Of a stretch of DNA of 64,000 nt, positions 43,680 to 52,146 are shown piece by piece. The DNA is taken from contig JAFZUX010000013.1 in assembly GCA_017618115.1 (NCBI GenBank), positions 115,490 to 179,489 on the forward strand, in the 5' to 3' direction. A model generated the notes under the pieces. That model was not told where the DNA came from, made no database searches, and saw only the letters and a program-made list of their open reading frames with translations. The DNA comes from Bacteroidales bacterium (GTDB lineage: Bacteria; Bacteroidota; Bacteroidia; Bacteroidales; UBA932). Every line of letters starts with the position of its first letter. Positions within the stretch are counted from its first letter, which is position 1. Position numbers and translations under genes: made by a program.

Positions 43680-43687
43680 CAAAGGTA
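43680..43687 (-). promoter_or_regulatory. -7 element for the NatAB-like operon
   Basis: TACCTTTG on the minus strand lies 22 nt upstream of the ATPase start; no -33 element was found. Confidence 0.42.
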
Positions 43688-43716
43688 ATAATTATTACCG
43701 TTATCCCTGCTCCTCG

Positions 43717-44019
43717 CTAATGATTAAAATGTCTTACATAATCCATGCTTTTATGTAAGATTCTTACAATTAAAACCCGATAATTTTCCTGTATCATGAA
43801 GAATACAACGTGACTTTCGACATAAAGACCTCTTAATCCATTGAGAATAAAATCATAGGACTGTCCTGTTGTATAGGGAGCTTTTACAATGTCATTAAAG
43901 GAATCTATAAGTGTTGAATAATATTTGTCAGCCTGTTTTTCAGACCAATTCTCAACAGTATATTCCCAGATATTTGAAAGATCCTCTAAGGCTTTAACGC
44001 TGATATCATAAGGTTCCAT
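43717..44019 (-). CDS. ParE/RelE-superfamily toxin
   Basis: This 100-residue protein has the ParE pattern: ISVKALEDLSNIWEYTVENWSEKQADKYYSTLIDSF, GLRGLYVESHVVFFMIQENYRVLIVRILHKSMDYVRH. ParE toxins poison DNA gyrase, whereas RelE relatives cleave mRNA; the WEYT and HKSMD features favour the ParE branch. It overlaps the antitoxin gene by 14 nt, which couples their translation. The antitoxin comes first, as in most type II systems. The size and composition are normal. Confidence 0.88.
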   Translation of the reverse strand: MEPYDISVKALEDLSNIWEYTVENWSEKQADKYYSTLIDSFNDIVKAPYTTGQSYDFILNGLRGLYVESHVVFFMIQENYRVLIVRILHKSMDYVRHFNH

Positions 44020-44254
44020 TGCGTTTCTCCTTTAAAGACTTTAAATGGGTTTTAGGATTGAAATCCTTAACCGTCCCACTGTTTAACCCTTCATCAATAG
44101 CTGCCTTTAGTGCAACTATTCTCTGTTCCTCAGCCTCCAACAGTCTCAACCCGGACCTAATAACCTCGCTGGCATTGTTATATCTGCCGCTCCGGATACT
44201 TGTCTGGATAAAGTCTTCAAAATGAGAGCCTAATGCTACAGATGTAGTTTTCAT
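44006..44254 (-). CDS. ParD-type antitoxin
   Basis: The start at 44254 (MKTTSVALGSHFEDFIQ) gives 82 residues; the upstream ATG at 44272 lies only 1 nt after the -7 element and is unlikely. The N-terminus is a ribbon-helix-helix DNA-binding domain (SVALGSHFEDFIQTSIRSGRYNNASEVIRSGLRLLEAEE). The C-terminus (KDFNPKTHLKSLKEKR) is the flexible toxin-neutralising tail. It is expected to bind its own promoter and repress the pair. Confidence 0.87.
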   Translation of the reverse strand: MKTTSVALGSHFEDFIQTSIRSGRYNNASEVIRSGLRLLEAEEQRIVALKAAIDEGLNSGTVKDFNPKTHLKSLKEKRNGTL

Positions 44255-44273
44255 TATAACCGTTCTTTGCATA

Positions 44274-44303
44274 CAAAGTTACCAATATTTAATAAATTTC
44301 AAA
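44274..44303 (-). promoter_or_regulatory. Promoter of the ParDE-type toxin-antitoxin operon
   Basis: On the minus strand TTTG (44300-44303) is followed after 18 bp by TAACTTTG (44274-44281). Transcription would begin just before the antitoxin start at 44254. Confidence 0.62.
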
Positions 44304-44309
44304 TAGTTT

Positions 44310-45341
44310 TTACTCTTCAATGATGTAAGGTTTGAGCTTTTCTGCGGCTTCAGGGGAGAGGATGTTGTTACGGACAAGGTTGGATAGGGTGCAGCTGTCT
44401 TTTCCCATTGCCTCTGCAAAGAGTGCAATCCCCCGTGCGTTGTAAGCCCCAATGTAAGGGTGCCTTGCCAGGAACCTTTTATCCGCCTCAGTTAGTTTGA
44501 ATCTTTTTATTCCCGATGGGTGAACAAACACCTGCCCCTTTATCCTTTCAAACTTCTCTTCATCCATTCCCCTGATTTCCAGCAGTTGCAAGGTGCTTGC
44601 AAAACTTCCCAGCCGCTCCCTCAATTCCAAAATCTTTTTGCAGAAGTAGGGCCCAATCCCCTTTACCTCAATAAGCGCCGCACTGTCCGCCTCATTCAAA
44701 TCCACCTGCACCCTCCAACTCTCCTGATATCCACTCCTTTGCACTGCTTGCTTTTCCTGCCCGGCTTGCTTTGTTGGAGTTGTTTGCTCTTTGTTTTCCT
44801 CCGCTTTTGGTTTTACGTTTTCGTGCTTTGTGGGCTTGTTGTTTGGGGCAGGGGTTGGGATGGTAATGTAGGCAGCAAGGCGCTCGTACATCTCTGGGCT
44901 GACGGTGTAGATTTTGGCAAAGTCTTCCTTGCGGCGGAAGCGGCCCCCCTTCTCCCTGTAACGGATTATTGTCTGAGCCTGTTTTGGGCTGAATCCCAGC
45001 ATTGTAAGGGAGTCCAACGTTACAGTGTTGGGATCAAAAGAAAACAGTTGTGCGGCTGGTCCGCGGCTCTGCTGCTCACCACTGTTGTTGTAACTTTGGC
45101 GGTTGGATGTGTTGTTGCTTGAGGCGGCCGGTTGGTTTCCCGGGTAGGCGGTGTCTGGGCTGCGGGAGCACTTGTGGATGGTGAAGGTAACTACCTGAAA
45201 TGCAAGCAGAAGAAACATCATCCCTATGATGCCTCTTGCCAGCGTTGGATTGATTTCAGATTCTTTACTCTTTGAACTTTTTTCTGAAGGAGTCTTTGTT
45301 ATCTTCTCTTTCTCCTCTTTCGTTTTCCAAATCTTTCTCAT
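44310..45341 (-). CDS. Membrane-anchored helix-hairpin-helix protein (ComEA-like)
   Basis: This 343-residue protein has a charged N-terminus, one transmembrane segment (about 35-56), a Ser/Asn/Gln-rich linker, and three helix-hairpin-helix regions: TLDSLTMLGFSPKQAQTIIRYREKGG near 107, DLNEADSAALIEVKGIGPYFCKKILELR near 212 and FLARHPYIGAYNARGIALF near 290. HHH domains of this type bind DNA, and ComEA relatives take part in DNA uptake, but other Bacteroidetes HHH proteins have unknown roles. The first 77 nt overlap the end of rsmI. A later start near 45224 would remove the overlap but also most of the sequence before the membrane segment. Confidence 0.8.
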   Translation of the reverse strand: MRKIWKTKEEKEKITKTPSEKSSKSKESEINPTLARGIIGMMFLLLAFQVVTFTIHKCSRSPDTAYPGNQPAASSNNTSNRQSYNNSGEQQSRGPAAQLFSFDPNTVTLDSLTMLGFSPKQAQTIIRYREKGGRFRRKEDFAKIYTVSPEMYERLAAYITIPTPAPNNKPTKHENVKPKAEENKEQTTPTKQAGQEKQAVQRSGYQESWRVQVDLNEADSAALIEVKGIGPYFCKKILELRERLGSFASTLQLLEIRGMDEEKFERIKGQVFVHPSGIKRFKLTEADKRFLARHPYIGAYNARGIALFAEAMGKDSCTLSNLVRNNILSPEAAEKLKPYIIEE

Positions 45342-46023
45342 AATCTTTCTCTCTCCCCCCTATGATAACAACAATTTCTCCTTTTGGCTCATTCTCCGAA
45401 TACCACTCAATGAGCTCTTTTAAAGTGCCTCTTTTGCACTCGTTGTGAATTTTGCTAATCTCCCTGCAGACAGCAGCTTCCCTATCCTGCCCCGCAAACT
45501 CAGCAAGCGCGGCAAGCATCTTTACAAGTCTGTACGGAGACTCGTAAATGATTGTGGTTACGGGATTTTCTGCAACCGCTTTAAGTCTTGTCTGCCTTCC
45601 TTTCTTTTGCGGAAGGAACCCCTCAAAGCAGAATCTGTCTGAAGGCAGACCTGAAACGGTAAGCGCGGGAACAAAGGCCGTGGCACCCGGAAGCGCCTCA
45701 ACCTCAATGCCTTTCTCTATGCACTCTCTGGTGAGCAGGAACCCCGGGTCAGATATTCCCGGAGAGCCGGCATCTGTAATGAGAGCAGCATTTTCTCCGT
45801 TAAGAATTCTATCACAGATGGAGTCCGCCTTTTTGTGTTCGTTGAACTTGTGGTAGCTCTCCATGTGAGTGGATATCTCATAACGCTTTAGCAATAAACT
45901 GCTTGTGCGTGTATCCTCCGCATAGATGATGTCTACGCTCTTGAGCATCTCAATTGCTCTCAGCGTAATATCTCCAAGATTTCCTACGGGAGTCGGTATC
46001 AGATATAATTTGCCTGCAGCCAT
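45265..46023 (-). CDS. rsmI: 16S rRNA (cytidine-1402-2'-O)-methyltransferase
   Basis: RsmI methylates the 2'-O of C1402 in the 16S decoding centre. The sequence has the expected KLYLIPTPVGNLGDITLRAIEML, IYAEDTRTSSLLLKRY, ALITDAGSPGISDPGFLLTREC, EALPGATAFVPALTVSGLPSDRFCFEGFLP and IYESPYRL. The protein is 252 residues; the last ~25 (KDYEKDLENERGEREDNKDSF) are a charged tail beyond the fold. The tail overlaps the start of the next gene by 77 nt. The stop of the acidic protein gene upstream is 8 nt away. Confidence 0.95.
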   Translation of the reverse strand: MAAGKLYLIPTPVGNLGDITLRAIEMLKSVDIIYAEDTRTSSLLLKRYEISTHMESYHKFNEHKKADSICDRILNGENAALITDAGSPGISDPGFLLTRECIEKGIEVEALPGATAFVPALTVSGLPSDRFCFEGFLPQKKGRQTRLKAVAENPVTTIIYESPYRLVKMLAALAEFAGQDREAAVCREISKIHNECKRGTLKELIEWYSENEPKGEIVVIIGGREKDYEKDLENERGEREDNKDSFRKKFKE

Positions 46024-46031
46024 AAACTTTT

Positions 46032-46622
46032 CTATTTGCGGAATTTACGGCGGACGTGCATATAGAACCTGTAAACGGTGTCGCTCTCCTCATCCCAATT
46101 TGGATGCGTCTGCCTCATATAACTTACAATGGTCTTAAAGTTTTCAAGTTGATCTATATGCTGCATATCTCTCTCAAACTCAACGGAATTGGAATTGAAA
46201 AGCTCTCTTATAAACTCCAGGCGGTCATTGATGCCCATGCTTCCAACCAGATCCTCTACATACTCAGCCGGGTAGTCATACTCCCAATCATACCAATCCC
46301 TCTTCTTCTCCTCCTCCGGTTCTCCAACTTCCTCATCTCCACTCTCTTCCATTGCAGGCTCCTCACCGTCTACCTCCTCTTCAACCGGCTCATCCTCAAC
46401 CTCATCCTCCTCAGGTCCTTCCTCTTCCTCCTTTTCAAACTCCTCTTCATCTATCGGGAATTCAACAAGGTCTTGCTCCGCACTGTCATCCGAAAGCTGT
46501 GCAAGGTGAGGGGCGGCAGGGAAGCTCTTTTCCTCAAGGGCCTCCAGGCGGCTCAGGATTAAATCTACCTTCTCGGAGAGTTCTGTGAGCTTATTTGCAA
46601 TCTCGTTTAGCTTCTCTTCCAT
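46032..46622 (-). CDS. Acidic protein with coiled-coil start and conserved C-terminal domain
   Basis: Residues 1-33 form a predicted coiled coil ([21 protein letters not shown]-type heptads). Residues about 57-108 are almost all Glu, Asp, Pro and Gly. The C-terminal ~90 residues are compact and look globular, with a [19 protein letters not shown] start and an [26 protein letters not shown] end. I do not recognise the family. It heads the operon with rsmI and the HHH gene and is divergent from tdk. The acidic linker could bind basic proteins; that is inference. Confidence 0.8.
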   Translation of the reverse strand: MEEKLNEIANKLTELSEKVDLILSRLEALEEKSFPAAPHLAQLSDDSAEQDLVEFPIDEEEFEKEEEEGPEEDEVEDEPVEEEVDGEEPAMEESGDEEVGEPEEEKKRDWYDWEYDYPAEYVEDLVGSMGINDRLEFIRELFNSNSVEFERDMQHIDQLENFKTIVSYMRQTHPNWDEESDTVYRFYMHVRRKFRK

Positions 46623-46630
46623 ATTTTTAT

Positions 46631-46638
46631 TAAATTTG
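46631..46638 (+). promoter_or_regulatory. -7 element for tdk
   Basis: TAAATTTG on the plus strand ends 23 nt before the tdk start. It lies downstream, in the leftward direction, of the opposite promoter's -7 element at 46648, so the two transcripts would overlap at their 5' ends. Confidence 0.52.
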
Positions 46639-46647
46639 TCTACTGTA

Positions 46648-46655
46648 CAAAAATA
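46648..46655 (-). promoter_or_regulatory. -7 element for the acidic protein/rsmI operon
   Basis: TATTTTTG on the minus strand lies 25 nt upstream of the ATG at 46622. It sits on the far side of the tdk -7 element, giving a face-to-face overlapping promoter pair. Confidence 0.5.
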
Positions 46656-46661
46656 GCAAAA

Positions 46662-47258
46662 ATGTTTCTGGAAAGTGCAAAACAGTCTGGTTGGCTAGAA
46701 GTTATCTGCGGTTCTATGTTCTCCGGTAAGACGGAAGAACTCATCAGGCGTCTGAAAAGGGCAAATTTTGCCCATCAGAGGGTGCAGATTTTTAAGCCTG
46801 CCCTGGATGTGCGCTACTCTGAAACTGATGTTGTTTCTCACGATAGTAATTCAATCCAATCTATTGCAGTAGACTCTTCTCAGAACATCTTGCTCTATGC
46901 GACAGATGTGGATGTTGTGGGAATTGATGAAGTTCAGTTCTTTGACGAGGGAATTGTGGAGGTCTGCAACATCTTGGCAGATAGGGGAGTAAGAGTTATC
47001 TGCGCAGGACTGGATATGGATTATCTGGCAAAGCCGTTCGGTCCTATGCCGGCGCTTTTGGCAAGGGCTGAGCACGTTACAAAGGTTCATGCAATCTGCG
47101 TAAGGTGCGGTCAGCCGGCTCAGCACTCTCACCGTCTGCCAACAGTATCGGGAGCGGGAAAGGATGAGCAGGTTCTTCTTGGTGAGATGGATAAGTACGA
47201 GCCGCTCTGCCGTCACTGCTTCAATAAGGCCCTGAAAGAAGAGGGTAAAACCCAATAG
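46662..47258 (+). CDS. tdk: Thymidine kinase
   Basis: Type II thymidine kinase phosphorylates thymidine to dTMP with ATP. The P-loop GSMFSGKTE is at residues 17-25, the DEVQFF catalytic/Walker B region near 90, and the structural zinc site is formed by CVRCGQPA and CRHC near the C-terminus. The lasso region contains YEPLCRHCF. The 198-residue length is normal. The gene is monocistronic; the next gene converges 3 nt later. Confidence 0.97.
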   Translation: MFLESAKQSGWLEVICGSMFSGKTEELIRRLKRANFAHQRVQIFKPALDVRYSETDVVSHDSNSIQSIAVDSSQNILLYATDVDVVGIDEVQFFDEGIVEVCNILADRGVRVICAGLDMDYLAKPFGPMPALLARAEHVTKVHAICVRCGQPAQHSHRLPTVSGAGKDEQVLLGEMDKYEPLCRHCFNKALKEEGKTQ

Positions 47259-47261
47259 CCC

Positions 47262-48455
47262 TTATTTGTTAATATAACGATAAGATAAGCAGGCGGTTAC
47301 AAAGTAAACGACTACCTGTATCCAGAGGGCTGTTATCTCTTTGCTTATTAGTGCCAGGTCTGCACCGCAGCAGTTCAGTTTTACAAATCCCTGAACTCCG
47401 AATGTTGCCGGGAAGATGTAAGAGAAGTACTTCCAGAAGGAAGGGAAACTGCTTACCGGCCAGGTAAGTCCGCTTAAAAAGAGCAGTATTATGCTGAAGA
47501 AGAGGAACATTACCATACCGGTCTCACGGTTGCGGATAAAGATGGCCCAGGTTTGGGAGAAGAAGATTACTGCAAGCAGGAACGGCAGCAGGAATCTGTA
47601 AACGTCCCACGCTGAGGCGTAATGCGGAAGACCGAATAGCCGAGGTACGAACATCAGAATGTATGTTCCAATGATTGCATAGATAAAGAAGTATGCGGTT
47701 CCCTGTCCTATTATATATCTGTAAACCTTCTTCTTAGAAGGATCCTCCTCCGTACTTAGTTTTCTGTTTTTATTCTCTTCTCTTCTGGTTCCGGTCATCA
47801 TACCTATTGCAAGGAAGATGAGCTGGTGGATGATAAGGACTAACACTCCCGGAACAAAGAAACTTGCAAAACCGTTTCCCGGGTTGAAGAGTATGGTCAT
47901 CTTGTTAGGTACGGGTTCCACCGCAACAAGAGATTCATGTTCCGTAAGTCCTTGAGCGGAACAGCGTTGAAGGGCTATGTTCTTACCCTCATCCAGCATT
48001 ACATAGTTGCAGGCCAGAGCTATGTTCTTGTAGATGAAGAAGGTGGCCATGTTAATGTATAGGGAGACGGTTGTCTGTTTTCCTGTACCTATCCTCTGAG
48101 TGAAATCTTTAGGGATGACTACAATGCCGTGAATTCTGCGCCCCTTCATCATCTGGATTGCCTCATCCATATTGACGCAGTCTATGAGCTCTATCTCCCT
48201 GGTAGCATCCAACTTACGGGTAAAGGTGCGGCTCTGGGAATCTCCGCATTCGTCTACTATTCCAACCGGAATCTGATCTACGCTCTCACCAAGATATACA
48301 ACGCTGTAAAGCAGAGGATATCCGATACCAGCAATGATTAAGATAAGCAACACGCCGCTGTCTTTGAAGATGGTACGAATCTCATTCCAGGTGATCATCA
48401 ACATCTGGGAGAGGGCTGTCTTAATATTTCTGAACTTAAAATCTCTCATCTTCAA
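47262..48455 (-). CDS. ABC-2 type permease (second)
   Basis: This 397-residue protein has one N-terminal transmembrane helix (about 33-53), a ~150-residue extracytoplasmic domain (PVGIVDECGDSQSRTFTRKL, GRRIHGIVVIPKDF) and five to six C-terminal helices (GLTWPVSSFPSFWKYFSYIFPATFGVQGF). This is the YhhJ/YbhR/YbhS type. It is paired with the preceding permease gene (1-nt gap) and works with HlyD and TolC homologues in the same operon. No ATPase gene is in the operon, so the energising subunit is either elsewhere or absent. Confidence 0.88.
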   Translation of the reverse strand: MKMRDFKFRNIKTALSQMLMITWNEIRTIFKDSGVLLILIIAGIGYPLLYSVVYLGESVDQIPVGIVDECGDSQSRTFTRKLDATREIELIDCVNMDEAIQMMKGRRIHGIVVIPKDFTQRIGTGKQTTVSLYINMATFFIYKNIALACNYVMLDEGKNIALQRCSAQGLTEHESLVAVEPVPNKMTILFNPGNGFASFFVPGVLVLIIHQLIFLAIGMMTGTRREENKNRKLSTEEDPSKKKVYRYIIGQGTAYFFIYAIIGTYILMFVPRLFGLPHYASAWDVYRFLLPFLLAVIFFSQTWAIFIRNRETGMVMFLFFSIILLFLSGLTWPVSSFPSFWKYFSYIFPATFGVQGFVKLNCCGADLALISKEITALWIQVVVYFVTACLSYRYINK

Positions 48456-48456
48456 T

Positions 48457-49641
48457 CTATTTTGTAGGGTAGTTCAGTTTTATCATTGCGTTCTGAAGAC
48501 GGTTCAAAACAAGGAACGGGAGCACAAGGAAGATGCACATTCCCAGCAGGTTAACCCAACATTCGCCAACACCGGAATCCAACATTGCCCACTTTACGTA
48601 AACTAGGTAGTACTGCCTGATTGGGAATATCTGAGCAAAGCCCTGCATAGGAGGAATCATCATCTCAACGGGGAAGGTCATTCCGCTCATGGAGATTCCC
48701 AGTACGGAGTAAAGTGACGCTGCACTGAGGGCGTCTCTTAGTACCGGGAAGAGTCCTATGAAGAAGATACCCACTGCGTGAGAACTCAGTACCAGAAGAG
48801 TTACCGTTATAAGCATTGTCCAAAATGGTCCCATAATAGGGTATCCGATTATCTTGTATGCCAGAACTTCAAAAGAGAAGCCCAATACCAGATAGATAAG
48901 ACAGTACGGTAACAACTTGCCAACCAGAGCGTTGATGATACTACCTCCGGCGGTCTCCAAAAGTTCCGGAGTGGTTTTCATCTTCAGTTCAAATCCTATG
49001 GTAAAGACAGTCATCACAATTATGCAGAGTGAGAGGATGCCCGGCCAGAGGATGGAAATCAGATAGATGGCATAACTTGAGTAAGGGTTGCAGATGCTGT
49101 GAGTGTCTATTGTAATAGGCTGTAGTTGAGCCATTATCTGCGTCTCATCAGTTCCCTTTGCACGGAGCGTTTCTCTTCTTACGCCGGCATTGAGTACGTT
49201 GGCCATGGTGAAGAAGTTCCTGTAAGCCAGAGTTCCGGGCACCATGTAGGCCTCAGTGTAGTAGCATTGAAGTGCCGGACGTAGTCCGTTTACCGCATCT
49301 TTGTAAAGGCCATCCGGGAACTCTATAAAGCCATAGATTTCACCCTTTTGCATAGCCTCCTTTGCTTCTCTGAAAGAGGAGTAGCGGTTGACTATCTCAA
49401 TTCCCTGCAGGGCGTTAATCTGTTTAATGGCGGAGCGCGAGAGGTAGGAGTTGTCCATATCCACCACGCCAACCGGAACCTTTTGAGGAAGTCCCTGGTA
49501 CATCAGTGTCAGAAGGAAAACGGCACTGAAGGCTAAAACCAATATGGTGCCATACAGGTAGATAGGCCTGCTGCGCATAATCTTCTCCTCTCTGCGGAAC
49601 ACTTTGAGGATGCAGTTAAACATATTGGTTCTGTTGCTCAT
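48457..49641 (-). CDS. ABC-2 type permease (first)
   Basis: This 394-residue permease has an N-terminal helix (about 27-47), a large extracytoplasmic domain (PVGVVDMDNSYLSRSAIKQINALQGIEIV) and C-terminal helices that include a GMTFPVEMMIPPMQGFAQIFPIRQYY motif typical of YhhJ/YbhS-type exporters. It pairs with the second permease, which it resembles in layout but not closely in sequence. HlyD is encoded 10 nt upstream. Drug or lipid export is typical of the family; the cargo here is unknown. Confidence 0.88.
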   Translation of the reverse strand: MSNRTNMFNCILKVFRREEKIMRSRPIYLYGTILVLAFSAVFLLTLMYQGLPQKVPVGVVDMDNSYLSRSAIKQINALQGIEIVNRYSSFREAKEAMQKGEIYGFIEFPDGLYKDAVNGLRPALQCYYTEAYMVPGTLAYRNFFTMANVLNAGVRRETLRAKGTDETQIMAQLQPITIDTHSICNPYSSYAIYLISILWPGILSLCIIVMTVFTIGFELKMKTTPELLETAGGSIINALVGKLLPYCLIYLVLGFSFEVLAYKIIGYPIMGPFWTMLITVTLLVLSSHAVGIFFIGLFPVLRDALSAASLYSVLGISMSGMTFPVEMMIPPMQGFAQIFPIRQYYLVYVKWAMLDSGVGECWVNLLGMCIFLVLPFLVLNRLQNAMIKLNYPTK

Positions 49642-49651
49642 AGAGATCTTC

Positions 49652-50644
49652 TTACTTGATTAAAGCACTCATTCCAACTCTCAGATTTGCAATAGGCTGC
49701 AAAGGTCTGGCTCTAACCTCAAAGGTCTTTGCGTCAAACTCTCCTGAGACTTTGGTAGGTTTCCAGGTTGCGTATGAACCCATTACGTTAATGAAGTAAA
49801 CTTTGGCCTTATAGGTCTGATTTCCAAGTGCCGGAATCCATACGTTTATCTCACTTCCAATGGTAATTCCATCCAACATATCTTCTCTGACGTTGAATGA
49901 GAACCATACGTCACTCATATCAGTAACCGTCATAATAGGAGCGCCCTGTCCTACAAGTTCTCCCACCTTAGGGAAGACCTCGGTTACAAGGCCGGTTACA
50001 GGAGAAACAAGGTTGATTTCATCTATGTAGGAGTTAACCTGATTTACTCCTGCATGAGCTGCATCCACCATTGCCTGAGCTGCCATACGGTCCTCTTTCT
50101 GAGCGCCGTGGCAAGCCATATCATACTGGCTCTTTGCAGCCTTTTCTGTTGCAACTGCAGCGTCATACTGAGCCTTTGCCTCATCTCTCTTCTGAGCGGA
50201 AACCACCTCCTGCTTAAAGAGGTTCTCCACTCTCTGATAAGACTTACGCGCAATCTCAACTCCAACCTGTGCCTTCTGCCACTGCTCGTATGCTCCCTGA
50301 ACAAGTTCCTCTCTTGCAGAACCTGAAGCCTTTGCACGTTGTGCTTCCGCAGCTCTGCTCTGAGCTCTTGCCTGAATCATTTTTGCCTGAATCTCAGGGC
50401 TGTCCAGCATTACTACAACCTCTCCTTTCTTAACGGAATCTCCCTCGCTGTAAAGGAGTTGGGAAACTCTTCCTGGAACCTTACCTGAGACTCTGTACTC
50501 TCTGGCCTCAACTGTTCCCTGGAGAGAAATTGTTCCGGGTTTCTTTGAGGTAAGGATTCCGATTACAACCAATACAATTATCAGCAGAAGAAGTGCTGCC
50601 AATCCTATCAGCAAACTTACTGTTGATTGCTCTAACTTTTTCAT
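49652..50644 (-). CDS. HlyD-family periplasmic adaptor protein
   Basis: An N-terminal membrane anchor (about 10-30) is followed by a biotinyl-lipoyl-like half (VSGKVPGRVSQLLYSEGDSVKKGEVVVML), a long helical hairpin rich in Ala, Lys and Gln (about 80-200), then the second lipoyl half (EINLVSPVTGLVTEVFPKVGELVGQGAPIMTV) and a beta-barrel. This adaptor joins the inner-membrane permeases to the outer-membrane TolC homologue encoded just upstream (12-nt gap). Length 330 is normal. Confidence 0.93.
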   Translation of the reverse strand: MKKLEQSTVSLLIGLAALLLLIIVLVVIGILTSKKPGTISLQGTVEAREYRVSGKVPGRVSQLLYSEGDSVKKGEVVVMLDSPEIQAKMIQARAQSRAAEAQRAKASGSAREELVQGAYEQWQKAQVGVEIARKSYQRVENLFKQEVVSAQKRDEAKAQYDAAVATEKAAKSQYDMACHGAQKEDRMAAQAMVDAAHAGVNQVNSYIDEINLVSPVTGLVTEVFPKVGELVGQGAPIMTVTDMSDVWFSFNVREDMLDGITIGSEINVWIPALGNQTYKAKVYFINVMGSYATWKPTKVSGEFDAKTFEVRARPLQPIANLRVGMSALIK

Positions 50645-50656
50645 GGTATAATGTCT

Positions 50657-52144
50657 TTATCTATTTTCTAAATTACTGATTCCTACTGCCTTCTTAAGGT
50701 ACAACTCACACATTCTTACCTCAATTCCGGCATCTATCTTCTCTGAGTTTGCGCTAATCCAGGCGGTTTGTGCGGCAAGAAGATCGCTCACTGTAATAAG
50801 TCCCTCCTTGTAAGAGAGCTCTGCAAGACGCAGGTTTTCATCTGCAGCCGCAATGTTGCTCTGTGCGCTTTCCAACTTTTTGTTGGCCTCTCTTACTTTA
50901 AAGTTGGCCTGTGTAACCTGCAGGTTTATAAGCTCTTTGGTCTCCTCAATCCTATAGCCTACAATCTTCTCCTCACTCTTTGCGTTGCGCAGAGAATAGA
51001 TTCTGTCTCCAAAATGGAAGATAGGAATTGTGACTGCAACTCCGGCGGAGAACATTCCTTTGAACTTGTTCTCAAAGCCGTTGAATGAGTTAGGGTTGGT
51101 TACCAGGTAGTTTGCAGAGGCGACAATATTTGGCATAAAGCGGCTTCTTGCAATGTTAACCTGGCTGTGGCTAATCTTTTCCAACTGCTCCAACTGCCTT
51201 ATTTCTACACGGTTGTCTATTGCTTTTGCAATATCGTAACCTGCTTCCAATTCCTTTGCGTCTGTCTGTTGAATATCCTCGTCTGCAAGTGAATAATCTC
51301 CGTCCAAAGGAAGACCGCAAACGCGGAAGAGCGCCATCTTGGAAAGTGCAACTCCGTTGGTTGCTCTGGTGAGTGCAAGGTTGGCCTCGTTGAGTTTAAC
51401 CTTAACGTTGAGTAGATCTCCCTTGGTTGCAACTCCTTCATCTACAGCAGCCTGAACGTGCTTCTCCAGAGTTGAAAGAAGTTCCGTGTACTTCTCCGCC
51501 AACTTCTTTTTGTTGATGAGAGAGACGGTTGTCCAATATGCCTGGTCTACGGAAATTATCAACTCCTCCTGCTCATTCTCCTGCTGGAGTTTTGCAATCT
51601 GCTCGCTGCTCTTTGCCATGTTGTAAAACTCTCTCACCTTACCTCCCATAAAGATAGGCTGAGTAAATCCTATACCTGCGGCAAAGATGTTATGGACATC
51701 GTAAGTAAGTTCACTCTTAGGAAGATAGGCGTATTGCTTCCAGAGAATCTTCTCCGGATTTTTCTTTGGGTCAAACGGTACGCCGTCTGCATCCAGAGGA
51801 ACCGGCTGCCCTTCAATTACGGTCCACTTGTTGGTGATTTGGTCTGCCGTAAAACCGAATGAACCGTCTGCCATCTTACTGCCCACAGGAAGCAGAGCGT
51901 CCTGGCTCAGCAGAGAGATATTCTTCTGATTCCACGTGTATGAACCTACGGCCTGAAAACTCGGAAGGAACTGAGTGAAAGCCGCTTTCTTAAGGTTCTC
52001 CGCAGCGTTTATTCTCTCCTGCGCTATCTTCAGGCTCTTGCTATTATCAAGGGCAAGCGTCTCATACTCCTTCAGAGTATAGGTCTGTGCAAACGCACTG
52101 CAGAAAAATAGAGTAGCCAATGCTACAGTAATCAACCTCTTCAT
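50657..52144 (-). CDS. TolC-family outer membrane efflux protein
   Basis: A signal peptide (about 1-19) precedes a 495-residue outer-membrane efflux protein with two OEP repeats: YTLKEYETLALDNSKSLKIAQERINAAENLKK near the start and INLQVTQANFKVREANKKLESAQSNIAAADENLRLAELSYKEGLITVSDLLAAQTAW near the end. An ASANYLVTNPNSF loop and long helices fit the periplasmic tunnel. It forms the exit duct for the HlyD-ABC-2 system encoded downstream in the same operon. Confidence 0.94.
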   Translation of the reverse strand: MKRLITVALATLFFCSAFAQTYTLKEYETLALDNSKSLKIAQERINAAENLKKAAFTQFLPSFQAVGSYTWNQKNISLLSQDALLPVGSKMADGSFGFTADQITNKWTVIEGQPVPLDADGVPFDPKKNPEKILWKQYAYLPKSELTYDVHNIFAAGIGFTQPIFMGGKVREFYNMAKSSEQIAKLQQENEQEELIISVDQAYWTTVSLINKKKLAEKYTELLSTLEKHVQAAVDEGVATKGDLLNVKVKLNEANLALTRATNGVALSKMALFRVCGLPLDGDYSLADEDIQQTDAKELEAGYDIAKAIDNRVEIRQLEQLEKISHSQVNIARSRFMPNIVASANYLVTNPNSFNGFENKFKGMFSAGVAVTIPIFHFGDRIYSLRNAKSEEKIVGYRIEETKELINLQVTQANFKVREANKKLESAQSNIAAADENLRLAELSYKEGLITVSDLLAAQTAWISANSEKIDAGIEVRMCELYLKKAVGISNLENR

Positions 52145-52146
52145 AA

